This document shows positions 55,058-64,000 of a stretch of 64,000 nucleotides of DNA, in pieces (within the stretch, counting starts at the first letter, position 1; the number at the start of each line of letters is the position of its first letter). Source of the stretch: Phymatolithon calcareum (lineage: Eukaryota; Rhodophyta; Florideophyceae; Hapalidiales); assembly GCA_977006965.1 (NCBI GenBank), contig OZ345358.1, positions 1,736,001 to 1,800,000 of the forward strand. The letters run 5' to 3'. The notes beneath the pieces were generated by a model, which was not told the DNA's origin, did no database searches, and saw nothing but the letters and a program-made list of their open reading frames with translations. The position numbers were made by a program, and so were the translations under genes.

Positions 55058-55360
55058 CTACAAAGTTGGCGATGCGAAGGCACCGCCGATTGCCTTACCG
55101 GGTGAAGCTATTCCAAGAATTGTACCAAAACCGTCCAGTGCACCGGAGAAAAAGCCAGATTTTTTATCTGCGCCAGCTGCGGCGGCGAGTTCGCCGAAAG
55201 CAGAAGCGGAGCTGCCAGTTTCTGTTTTTCCGTCGGCGGAGGCGTGCGACACAGTTGCAGCCGAGATTTGGTGCAGTGTTTTTGCCTTTCTCCTTTGTAA
55301 CGGGACGGAGGATACGACGAACACAACCAGAGCGGTGGTGAAAAGAACGATGAATTTCAT
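55058..55360 (-). CDS. Small secreted or plastid-targeted protein, unknown
   Basis: From ATG 55360 a 100-residue frame begins MKFIVLFTTALVVFVVSSVP, a clear signal peptide (K then a 16-residue hydrophobic core), followed by LQRRKAK. The mature part is Ala/Gly/Ser-rich (FGELAAAAGADKKSGFFSGA) and ends GGAFASPTL. No cysteines remain, so it is not a disulfide-rich peptide. The frame is open for 49 codons above this ATG, but without protein-like features. The gene converges with POP4 (134 bp between stops). Coding status rests on the signal peptide and composition only. Confidence 0.5.
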   Translation of the reverse strand: MKFIVLFTTALVVFVVSSVPLQRRKAKTLHQISAATVSHASADGKTETGSSASAFGELAAAAGADKKSGFFSGALDGFGTILGIASPGKAIGGAFASPTL

Positions 55361-56641
55361 CTCGTTATGCTTGGGAATGCCCTGGCAGTTGATACGCTTA
55401 GGTGTGGATGCGGATGAACATCCAGGCTTTGCTTGCGTATGCGCTTTATGCACTTCTCGCAATGCGTGCAGGAATGTGTTCCAGAGATGTAATTGGCAAG
55501 GGTCCATGTTTCTTGCGGTCCGTCATTGCGCCACAAGAAATCTACGCTGCATAGAGACGTGGCGATAGTGGGCATGATTTGCTGAAGCGTCGTGGATGTG
55601 GCCGGTTGACTGTGCGAGGAAAATTGGCCATAGTAGAAATAAGAACACTGAGGTTTTCAGAGCGGCGGTTAGGAGGTGTTTGAGCATTACGGTCAGACGG
55701 AAGGACGATGGATGTCCTGTGCAAAAAATTAGTGACTTTCAGAAATTAGAGAATTTCTCTTGCATGAGGAGTGTCATTTAGCGGGGAGACATTTGAACTC
55801 TTGTTCGTCAAGGAAGCATTCGGGCGGGCACGTATATGAGAGAATATTGTTTTTGCTGGTGAGGCCTGTAGCCGGGGCAGGCATTTACTCTTTAGGGTGG
55901 CTCACTTGGCAAAATCTTTGTAGTTGTTCCCGTTTGAGACGAACTGAGACAGATGCTGCTGTGAGATAGTGAGATCAGCTATCGTACACCTTTTCGCGAC
56001 TTGATGTGAGGTTAAAGTTTACAGCCCTGTCGCACTTTGTGTGGATAGTGACTGAAGAATCGCAGTCTTGTTTGAGCAATAACTCGTTCAGTCGTTGCAC
56101 CATAGAGAGTGTACGTGTACAATTTGTAAGACATTGCGTCAATCCATGGACTGTTTTCGTCTCTGACTATTTCGTGTCTTCTATTTTTGTTATTCGCTCG
56201 ACTTCAGCGGCTTCAGAGCCAATGCCAGGTATGAGCGTGTTTGAGTTAAGCAGAAGAGTTTTGCCGTGGCTGATATCTGCATCTTGGTGATGACTGCGTC
56301 TGTGGACATTAGTAGTACCAAAAGACTTTCAGACTCAATATGGAATGGGGCTTATGGTTCAGATATCGAGGCAGCTAGCAGACCGAAGGACTTGGAGGAC
56401 TGAACAGGCAGTTTGTCACAGACTGAGTTTTCCTAAATTAAAAACGCATCTCCTTTGAACTTTGAGTGAGTTCTCAAAGCTGTCCGTTTTGTCAACCTCT
56501 CAGAACAATCGTGGTGTGCATTGCGTGTTCCTGACCGTTCTCAAATGCCTTTCTACCAACGTCAGTCAATCGCTTATATATAATTCCTTATTACCGAACC
56601 ATCTGGTGCATTTCCAATAGCGCTGCGGAAGTAGAAACACA
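55361..56641. other. Spacer with no recognised gene
   Basis: Only short unsupported reading frames. No repeats stand out. Confidence 0.45.
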
Positions 56642-56649
56642 GAAGGGAC

Positions 56650-57060
56650 CAGGGGAGGCACCAATCTGATTGCAATTAAGAGTTGATTGCAGTGGGATTA
56701 TTAAATTGCAATCACGATTACAGCTGGACATGCGATTGTGGAAAAAGACGAGTCCCTATATTAGGGACCAGGTGATATACTGTTCTAGAGTGAACAAGTA
56801 CCAAAAAGCGGCTCCCGTAAAGTCTTAGGAGTGTTACTGAAGGCTTTTATTATTTAATAAACGAAGAACCAGATGCTTCAAAATATGATATAGAATCTTG
56901 TAGAGTTAAAAATATATTTGTGTTTTTTCGTAATTGGTGCTTAATTTTGGGATTTCGTTTAATTGCAATCATAATTGCGGAGTCAATCTTTCTAGCAATT
57001 AAAAATTTTTAATTGCAGGTTTCTGAACAATTCCGAAGCATTAAATTGGTGCCTCCCCTG
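56650..57060. mobile_element. hAT-type MITE, 411 bp
   Basis: Terminal inverted repeats CAGGGGAGGCACCAAT (56650-56665) and ATTGGTGCCTCCCCTG (57045-57060) are perfect over 16 bp. They are flanked by an 8-bp target duplication with one mismatch: GAAGGGAC at 56642-56649 and GAAGGGGC at 57061-57068. CAGGG-type ends and 8-bp duplications are typical of hAT elements. The interior is AT-rich with repeated ATTGCAAT motifs and has no transposase, so it is non-autonomous. Confidence 0.88.
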
Positions 57061-57775
57061 GAAGGGGCGAAGGAAACATGACCCGCGATAGACAGATCAT
57101 TTAACTAAGCGAACGATGATTCAAGGAGTTCTCCTTGTTCGTCTGCGTTGCAGAAAACAACCAATTTGCAATGCCCTTACCACTGTAGACCAACCAATTG
57201 CTTGTTTGGTTTTCTCACTTAATCAGCCTGAGAAGCTCCGGCCCGAACTAATTTATAGGATTACTGTTCACTCTTTCACTCCAACAGTCGATATGTCTGC
57301 ACTCGGCCTTGTTCAGCAAGGTTTACAATGACAACATTGCCGTCGACAAGTCTGTGGGGCTTCCAAGGTTGGCAACGCTGACTTTGGGTGTGCGCTCCTC
57401 GTCTGTCCTACAGTACCGTCAATCCTTGTACAAAGCGATGGGTCGATCGGCGCTGCACTTCAAGGCATACTCCACCCAAACCAATCACAAACAGCCACGT
57501 CAAGGGGCACCACGGCGGAGCTTGCATCATACCGTTACGCAGTGTGCGCTGTACCGCAATCATATCCGGTGTCAGTCGCTTCCCCGCCCTTTCCCGCCAA
57601 AATGCTCTACGCACGGCTCAATCTGCCCTCTTCGAGCATCGCGATATACGTATTTAGCAGGGCATCCGTGTTTGCCTCTACGTTACCACCGAGCGACGCG
57701 AACTGACTTTCCTGCGCCCTCGCGCTATCCCTGGCATCGGCGCCGCACGCAGGTGCAACCGCCGCGACAGAAGCC
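57061..57775. other. Upstream region of the NASP-like gene
   Basis: No coding feature recognised. The last 500 bp probably hold the promoter and leader, but I cannot place a TATA box with confidence. Confidence 0.4.
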
Positions 57776-59230
57776 ATGACGGATACTATTGCATTGGACA
57801 ACGTGCGGAAGGACCTGGGCGACGATGCTGCGAAACAGTTTGAGGAGGCCGTGTCGTTGGCGAGAAAGAACGAGAACAATGCAGATGAATTGAACAAAGC
57901 TACCGCCAAGTTTTGCGACATTCTCACTGCCATTTCGCCGGAGAAGACAAAGTCGTGCGGTTATGCCGAAGTTTTACTCGAATACGGTCGCGCGTTGCTC
58001 TTCTTCCTGCGCAAGACCGCTGCGGATAATAACCCGCTTCTTGGAGGCAATGTCGAGGCTGAGCTTCCGAAGGGAAAGCAGGCAACCGCTGCTGATGCCG
58101 CATCTTCGACACAGCAGAAACCTGAGGCCACGCCCGCCGCCAATGCTGCGGAGGGCGCGACGACTGGCGACGCTGGGAAGGAGGATGTAGTTGACAAAGA
58201 GACTGCTGCTGAGGATGCTGGAAAGGAGGGAGAGACGGATGCTGGAAAGGAGGGGGAGACCGAGACTGGGAAGGAGGAGGCGACGGGTGATGGGGAGGAT
58301 GAGGAAGATGATGATGTTGATACCGAGGAATTGACGTGGGAACAGTTGGAACACGCGCGACTCACCTTTGAGAATCTCGGTGCAGTCGCCCGACCTCGTC
58401 TTGCAGACGTATTTGAGACACTCGGAGATCTGCTTTTGGAGAGTGATCAGAGTGAGGGTGCGGCGGCGGAGTACGCGAAAGCCGTCGGAATCCTCCTCGA
58501 GGCAGAGCACCCCAAGTTGCGTATTGTGTCCCAGTTGCACTATTCGCGTTATCTTGCGCTCCGACGTGATGCGCCACAGTCTGCCGTCGCGGCATTGGAG
58601 GAGTCAGTTGGGGTATTTGAAAAAGTCGCGGCGGCGGAAGATAAGAATGAAGGGGACGAGGATGTGCTGAAGGAAATGCGAGAGGAGCTAAGGGTGTTCA
58701 AAAATGCGCTTGGACCGGCGCTCGCAACGGTACAGGCGGGGTCTGCAGTTGCGGGCAGCAATGCCAACGGGGCAAGTTCGGCGGCCGTTACGGTTGTGAA
58801 GCCGAAGCGACGTATTGCGCCGATGGCGGTGGTTACGGATGATGACGCAGAAGCGAGCGAGCCTGCGACAAAGAAGGCGCGCGTTTCGGAAGAGACAGGT
58901 CAGAAGACAGGTGAAGATGAGTTGACAGATGTTAAGAAGGATGCCGTAGTCGCTGAGCAAGTGGCGAAGGAGGCGGCCGTCGCTGGACAGGGGGCAGATG
59001 CGGGGGCCAAGGCCGAGAGCGAGAGTGCAGTGGCGACAGAAGACGGCGGGAAGGGGAGTGAGAAGGGCGAGGAGGATGGGAATAATTGTGAAAAGATAGC
59101 GGTGGAGAAGGGCAAGGCGGGACACGTCGTGGCTGAGGCGGTACCGGATACGAAGGTCGACGTCAGCCAGGGCGAGGCACACACAAGTGTCGGTGACGGC
59201 AGCGTGGTGAGCGTGCCACCGGCGGTGTGA
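57776..59230 (+). CDS. NASP/SHNi-TPR-type histone chaperone
   Basis: The protein has 484 residues from ATG 57776. TPR-like helices are split by an acidic insert, the arrangement of the NASP/Sim3/Hif1 family. TPR 1 covers about 15-80 (FEEAVSLARKNENNADELNK, GYAEVLLEYGRALLFF). An acidic repeat region (about 130-180) contains GKEGETDAGKEGETETGKEE and GEDEEDDDVDTEE. Further TPR helices follow at about 180-295 (LADVFETLGDLLLESDQSEG, QLHYSRYLALRRDAPQSAVA). The tail has basic nuclear-signal-like stretches (KPKRRIAP, ATKKARV) and low-complexity Ala/Glu/Lys. The family escorts histones H3-H4 or H1 into the nucleus and chromatin (known). No intron required. The alternating Glu/Ala frames on the other strand are composition shadows. 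Confidence 0.82.
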   Translation: MTDTIALDNVRKDLGDDAAKQFEEAVSLARKNENNADELNKATAKFCDILTAISPEKTKSCGYAEVLLEYGRALLFFLRKTAADNNPLLGGNVEAELPKGKQATAADAASSTQQKPEATPAANAAEGATTGDAGKEDVVDKETAAEDAGKEGETDAGKEGETETGKEEATGDGEDEEDDDVDTEELTWEQLEHARLTFENLGAVARPRLADVFETLGDLLLESDQSEGAAAEYAKAVGILLEAEHPKLRIVSQLHYSRYLALRRDAPQSAVAALEESVGVFEKVAAAEDKNEGDEDVLKEMREELRVFKNALGPALATVQAGSAVAGSNANGASSAAVTVVKPKRRIAPMAVVTDDDAEASEPATKKARVSEETGQKTGEDELTDVKKDAVVAEQVAKEAAVAGQGADAGAKAESESAVATEDGGKGSEKGEEDGNNCEKIAVEKGKAGHVVAEAVPDTKVDVSQGEAHTSVGDGSVVSVPPAV

Positions 59231-61011
59231 ATATCTTTATTCTGGTTTTCTATTGTGTCAGTGATTACATAAACGCGTCTTGAGCGTACTGTCTTTTGCA
59301 AACTAGCCTAGCCGTCCATCTTGCCAGCGTTCTGTGCTGTGGTGCAGAGATTTGTTTATCCGTGTTTGGTGGCTGCCGATATTGAAAATATCTTGCATGC
59401 ACCGGCCACTGCAGCGACAATTGTATAGCGTAGGCCCGCATGAAGGCCGGGCCGATCGGACAATGCGGTCGGTCATTGACACTGACTGTTGTTTGGCCAT
59501 TGCCCCCTTGGACCTGCATTACCGAGAGGCGCGGGGTGGACCGCGTGACTCAACCAACGTTCATGCGTGCCGTGCCGGCGTTGAGTTGCGTAACTGCCGG
59601 CAACGGAATGTGGCACAGACGCTTTAGCGTCGGTGTGGACGAGTATTGCCCTCATCGATGGGATTACATTGCGCACGAATGCAGTGTGTCGATCGGTGTG
59701 TCGAACAGGAGAGATGAGGCGAGGCGAAACGGCCAGCAAGGTCGGATCGTACGGGGTTTGGGACAGAGGAGGGCGCGCACGTGCTTGTCATAGACACCAC
59801 GTGCTGCCGAGCGACGCGGCAGGTGGATGCAAAGCGGCGGCGCAAATCGCGATTCAATTGAATAGTTCTACTGATACAATCAATACAAACGACACCCGCG
59901 CAGCGAGAAGACAGTTACCGCGTTGCCGGCCGCGAACGACCAATACGCGAGACGCATACCGTTAACACAGGACGCATCGGACGGACAAGCGAGCGAGCGT
60001 ACAACACATGGACGGGCCTTCGGTGCCGGCTCTGTGGAATGAACATATGTGGATCGTGGGGACAGTCGATAAGTGTCCGTACGTAAAGTTGGTGACGCGG
60101 ATACGTCCTGCCGCTCTCCGAACGTCGTCTCGCTGATTCCACTTCGTACAAAGCACGACTTAGTGCCTGCACGACTCTCGACGTCACTCAGTCAATCAAT
60201 CAACCCTGCCTGCACGAATATACACACACACTCACACGATGGTCAGTGTATGTGTACAAGCACGCGGTGATTCTGCAACCGCGCACAGTGCCGTTCCGTT
60301 CAGATCGCTCTCTGATCTGCGATCCGCACACATGGATTCCCATCTCTTGCGCGAGCTACATCGAATCTCGAATATCACTCGGAATACTACCTTGCATGTC
60401 CTCCGATCCGAACCCTCCTTCTCGAACTACGTCATCGCTCCGTCCCACAACGTGGCGGTACAGAGCATACCATCCTGCGCACCGCACTAAGCCTGTCTGT
60501 CACCAACCAACCTCTCCACTGTCATCTGTCTCCCGCTCCCGTGTGCGCTATTGCTCTTTAAACTTCACATCATATCCTGTTGCGCACAGCCACACTAGGT
60601 AGGAGATTACACCATCCGCAGTCTCCCAAGCACGTTTGCCATCTCTTGGCCTCAGCTCGCATCGCGTGACCGTTCGCCATCTCTCTGCACCTTCGCTTGT
60701 TCACCTGTATACTGGACTACAATAAATCGCCAGTTTTACACAACCTGACATCCGCTCTCGCATGTGCGCATCCTCGCAAATATCCATCCTGCATCACGCC
60801 TGCTCACTACGACACATTGAAACCCGTTGTCGCGCCTGTATTTCCCATCTAATCTAATCCCAGTCTAGTCTCTCGGGCCATTTGCACCCCACTTTTGCAG
60901 ACCCGTTCTGTATTTCTTCGCTGCCCACAAACAGTTCTGACCTCCTAACTGCCGATAACTTCGCGCCGTATCATCATCTGATCACAATCCACGCCGCTAC
61001 TTGACCAGGTT
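59231..61011. other. Intergenic region, nothing recognised
   Basis: A long C-rich stretch before 61012 could be the leader of the zinc-finger gene. No gene or repeat of note. Confidence 0.45.
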
Positions 61012-62229
61012 ATGACGCAAAGCGTAATCACAATCTTCCAATCTCACCGCGCCGCAAATTTTATGCTTTCCGACACCCTGCCCAACCTGCACCCCTACCG
61101 TCCTTCCGCTCCTCCATCGAAAATCTCCTCGTCGTACCGAACACATTCCTCAGACATGGTCGGTCGAAACAATGCTGCGCGTGCATCTAACTCCCAACGA
61201 TCGTCAAAGTCTCCTGCACCCGCCTTCGTTGTCGAACCATCGGTGCCAGCAGCCTGTGTTTCCTTGTTATCACTACGTTCCGGCGACCGATCATCGTCCG
61301 CACCAATGCATACTGCCCCAGCGTCGGAGGCTAAGGGTAATCTTCCAATGCTCACAACTGCATTAACACTATTAGAAGGTGCAGGTCGAGCATCCAAATT
61401 GACACCCAATTCCGCACAATACAATGCCGCTGCACAAGCATTCTCTCCACCAACCTCGCATAACACATCATCCTTAAAAAGGACTGACAGTGCGTCAAAG
61501 CAAACCCGTCAGAAGAAATCCAGTGGAAGCCGTTTCTGGGACACTGTTCTCACAACCAGCAAGGATTCCAACCCTTCACGCAATCGCTCATCCCAACCTT
61601 CCACCCCACTCCGTCAATCCTCCACATCCCCCGTGCCAATCAGTCCGCGAGTCCCCGTCACCACGCGCAATCTATCCGCCCCTCCGCGTCCCCCACCGCC
61701 GCGAACCTCGTCGCAACTTCACAGCGGCTCGCGCGATTCCTCGACGGCCACATCGCGCCATGCTGACGAGGACGAGAGCAACAAGATGAACATTCCCTGT
61801 GTGAAATGCGGCGTCCGTTTCCGCAAACCAGGTCATCTCAACATGCACTGGCGATCCGTTCATGCCGCATCAACCGACTCCTTGTATCCCGGTCCGGTGC
61901 AAACGATCAGTGCTGCATGTCGAGCGGAACGTGCGTCGGATGCTCGTATTTCAAAGGCGAAAGGTGTGCGTCCATATGGATGTCCGCAGTGTATTTCACG
62001 CTTTCGAAGAGGCTCAGATCGTAACAGACATATGCGAATGGTGCATGCGAAAATTAGACCGTTTGCTTGCACGCAGTGTGGAAGCCATTTCGGAAGGAAG
62101 AGTTTTCTTGAGGCTCATGTTTCTACCGTGCATGAGAAACAGAGGCCGTTTCGGTGCCATTGTGGGGCGGCTTTTGGACAGAGGTCGTCGCTCACGCGAC
62201 ATTCAAAAAAGATTCATGGACCGTCGTGA
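61012..62229 (+). CDS. C2H2 zinc-finger protein with four fingers
   Basis: The protein has 405 residues from ATG 61012 (other in-frame ATGs exist at 61063 and further down). The first 255 residues are Ser/Pro/Thr-rich and likely disordered. Finger 1 starts at C263/C266 with H279/H284 (CVKCGVRFRKPGHLNMHW). After a 30-residue linker come three fingers in tandem: YGCPQCISRFRRGSDRNRHM, FACTQCGSHFGRKSFLEAHV and FRCHCGAAFGQRSSLTRH. The last has only one residue between its cysteines (C382-H-C384). TGEKP-like linkers are replaced by KIRPF and KQRPF. DNA binding in the nucleus is expected. The gene has no visible intron. Target genes are unknown. Confidence 0.83.
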   Translation: MTQSVITIFQSHRAANFMLSDTLPNLHPYRPSAPPSKISSSYRTHSSDMVGRNNAARASNSQRSSKSPAPAFVVEPSVPAACVSLLSLRSGDRSSSAPMHTAPASEAKGNLPMLTTALTLLEGAGRASKLTPNSAQYNAAAQAFSPPTSHNTSSLKRTDSASKQTRQKKSSGSRFWDTVLTTSKDSNPSRNRSSQPSTPLRQSSTSPVPISPRVPVTTRNLSAPPRPPPPRTSSQLHSGSRDSSTATSRHADEDESNKMNIPCVKCGVRFRKPGHLNMHWRSVHAASTDSLYPGPVQTISAACRAERASDARISKAKGVRPYGCPQCISRFRRGSDRNRHMRMVHAKIRPFACTQCGSHFGRKSFLEAHVSTVHEKQRPFRCHCGAAFGQRSSLTRHSKKIHGPS

Positions 62230-64000
62230 AGAAGGGTTGGTGACCGGGCAATGGAGCGTGCTTACTTTAGGTGTACATATTGTAGAGGTAGTGCTTGTTT
62301 TCGGACGAAAAATTCTCATGTACAGTGGGCGAGATCGTCAGTTGTTGAGACACGCATGCGATTCTTTGGATGAATGTCACAGACTTTGAGATTGATCGTG
62401 CTAAGGATAGAGGATTGAGTCTGAAACTGATAGTATAATAAAACTTCGTTTTGTACTGATTTATTTCTCTCATTTGTATAGAGCGGAATTGAAAGCGCAA
62501 ACTGTATCGGCATTTTTCTGAAGAATACAAAGCACTTCTCTTAGGGAGATGCCTCCTCTTGGCTCGATGAAGGAGTTAGAACCAGACGAGTGAAGAAGTG
62601 ACGTATAGAATTGAAAATGGTTGTAGATAAAGTTGCAGTTTTGTAAAATCGTTTTACCCAATGTAAATTTACCTGCGTATCGCATCACTACTGAAGTTCA
62701 CCTTAGGAGCAATGCGCAGCCAGCTCTTCGGATTGACGGTGACTCCATCAAGAGCTTCAACGGTCGATGTACGACTGCACACGACCTGGTGGATAACAGA
62801 ATGACACGGGATAGTTTGTGAATGTCTGCGATGTAGACAAAATCGTATCAGGAACGGATCATCCTCAGCTTGTTGATCGGCCAAATAGACAGCTAGTCGT
62901 CCCATAACTCCGGTACAAAAGGGCGTCATAGGCTACACGAGTATCGGTCCAAGTGTGACAGAAATCGACTATTTCGGCACTCGTGCAAATGACCGCGCAT
63001 CGATGATATCTGCTGAGAAAGATATCGCACTGAAGATATTTTCCATGTATCGGCACGTCGAAACGGAGCGACAGCAGTCGTGCATCAGACACCACATATT
63101 TTGTATCTCAACGACTTTGCAAATCAATCGGCGTATCTTTCGCGGCGCACAGCGATCGCTTGAAAGTTGGCTGGCATGGATGACATGCGATGCTTGGTGT
63201 AGAGTGGCGCGGCAGGCTGCGCAGCAGTGCTGACGGCGTGCGGCATTGTCACTCTGAGATGCATCTTGAATCTTGAGCTGATTCATTAATGAATTCATAA
63301 TTCAAGTCTTACACGATCATGAGAGTTGAATTTAGGGAAAGGGGTGTCCGTTCCAAGTCACCACTGCTGGTAAGCTGAATTATTGCGAAAGACAGGGTTT
63401 CTAGCTTGATGTCCACAACCCTGCTTTGCTTATCACTGCGTTCCGCAACATACACAGCCCTTGCCGTGACTGCAATTCTCCACGCCATCGAAATCTAACG
63501 AAGTGCCCCATTTGTTTTACAATGTTGCACATTTCCCCACTAGTAACGCTAACATACACCTACTTGGACGATTCGTTTTTGTCGACACTGATTGAGAACA
63601 TTTACTAGCGCAACAGGGGAATCCCCAAACAATGTCACCTACCATACCCAATGGAAAACACAACAGAACAACAAAATCTTTCCACTACTCATACCGTTCC
63701 CAATCGTGCCTTACGCTACTACAGTAGTCGCTATCGCCCGCTTGCAAGCTGTATTGGCCGAAATATTTTAGGGTGCTTATGGAAGATATCGGATATCGTC
63801 CCATGTTCCCAGGCTTATTGAACCGGGTAGATCAGAAATCTTCCCGAGATACGAAATATAATAAGAAATTCCGTTTACAAGGGGACGAAAACAGGTTCTT
63901 CCTCCGCTTTTGATTTCGGGAGCTCTATGATTGATAATCATTCACATCTCTAGGGACCGATAACGCTCTCTGGGACCGAACTTTTAGGATTTTCAATCAT
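62230..64000. other. Right-end region without recognised gene
   Basis: Only short reading frames without domains. No repeat, RNA gene or mobile element that I can support. Confidence 0.45.

Overview
The window reads as nuclear DNA of a multicellular red alga. The evidence is a nuclear-encoded one-helix LHC-like protein with a plastid transit peptide, compact and mostly intronless genes (bZIP, SHAQKYF-type MYB, C2H2 zinc finger, GT61 glycosyltransferase, POP4, NASP, Dicer-like), and gene islands embedded in decayed repeats. A florideophyte such as Chondrus crispus is my best guess. This is inference from gene style, not from a database match.

Positions 1-29000 are a repeat-rich, gene-poor arm. 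On the left edge the minus strand carries the N-terminal part of a Helitron Rep/helicase protein, broken by one frameshift. It is followed by about 1.5 kb of simple satellite (TTTTG, then TTTTTAG units). Next come two tandem copies of a roughly 9 kb block (about 4427-13130 and 13924-22129). Each block contains internally repeated 2.5-3 kb modules, a recurring 30-bp palindromic junction, and a copy of an unrecognised gene split by a 76-nt intron. A third, more distant and better preserved copy of that gene sits at 27312-28082. Between the second block and this copy lie remnants of an NB-ARC/WD40 (NLR-like) gene and tandem fragments of an unrecognised membrane-protein family.

Positions 32000-40000 are a compact gene island. 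It holds a GT61 glycosyltransferase (+), a bZIP factor with a PAS-like C-terminus (-), a SnoaL/NTF2-like protein (+), a single-repeat MYB (-) and a one-helix LHC-like protein (+). Two divergent pairs (bZIP with SnoaL-like, MYB with one-helix protein) are separated by about 0.6 kb each.

Positions 40000-54300 hold a second segmental duplication, whose two copies each carry a Dicer-like gene. The left copy (43470-44165) is a decayed 5' fragment. The right copy (49633-53850) is an open 1405-residue protein. It has two RNase III domains with complete catalytic tetrads but a degenerate helicase domain with no Walker A motif. Two long hairpin-forming inverted repeats abut each other directly downstream, just 5' of the RNase P/MRP subunit gene POP4.

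Positions 54900-64000 contain a small signal-peptide protein (-), a 411-bp hAT-type MITE with 16-bp terminal inverted repeats and an 8-bp target duplication, a NASP/SHNi-TPR histone chaperone (+) and a four-finger C2H2 zinc-finger protein (+). The rest shows no recognisable gene. No rRNA gene or CRISPR array was seen, and I recognised no tRNA gene by eye.
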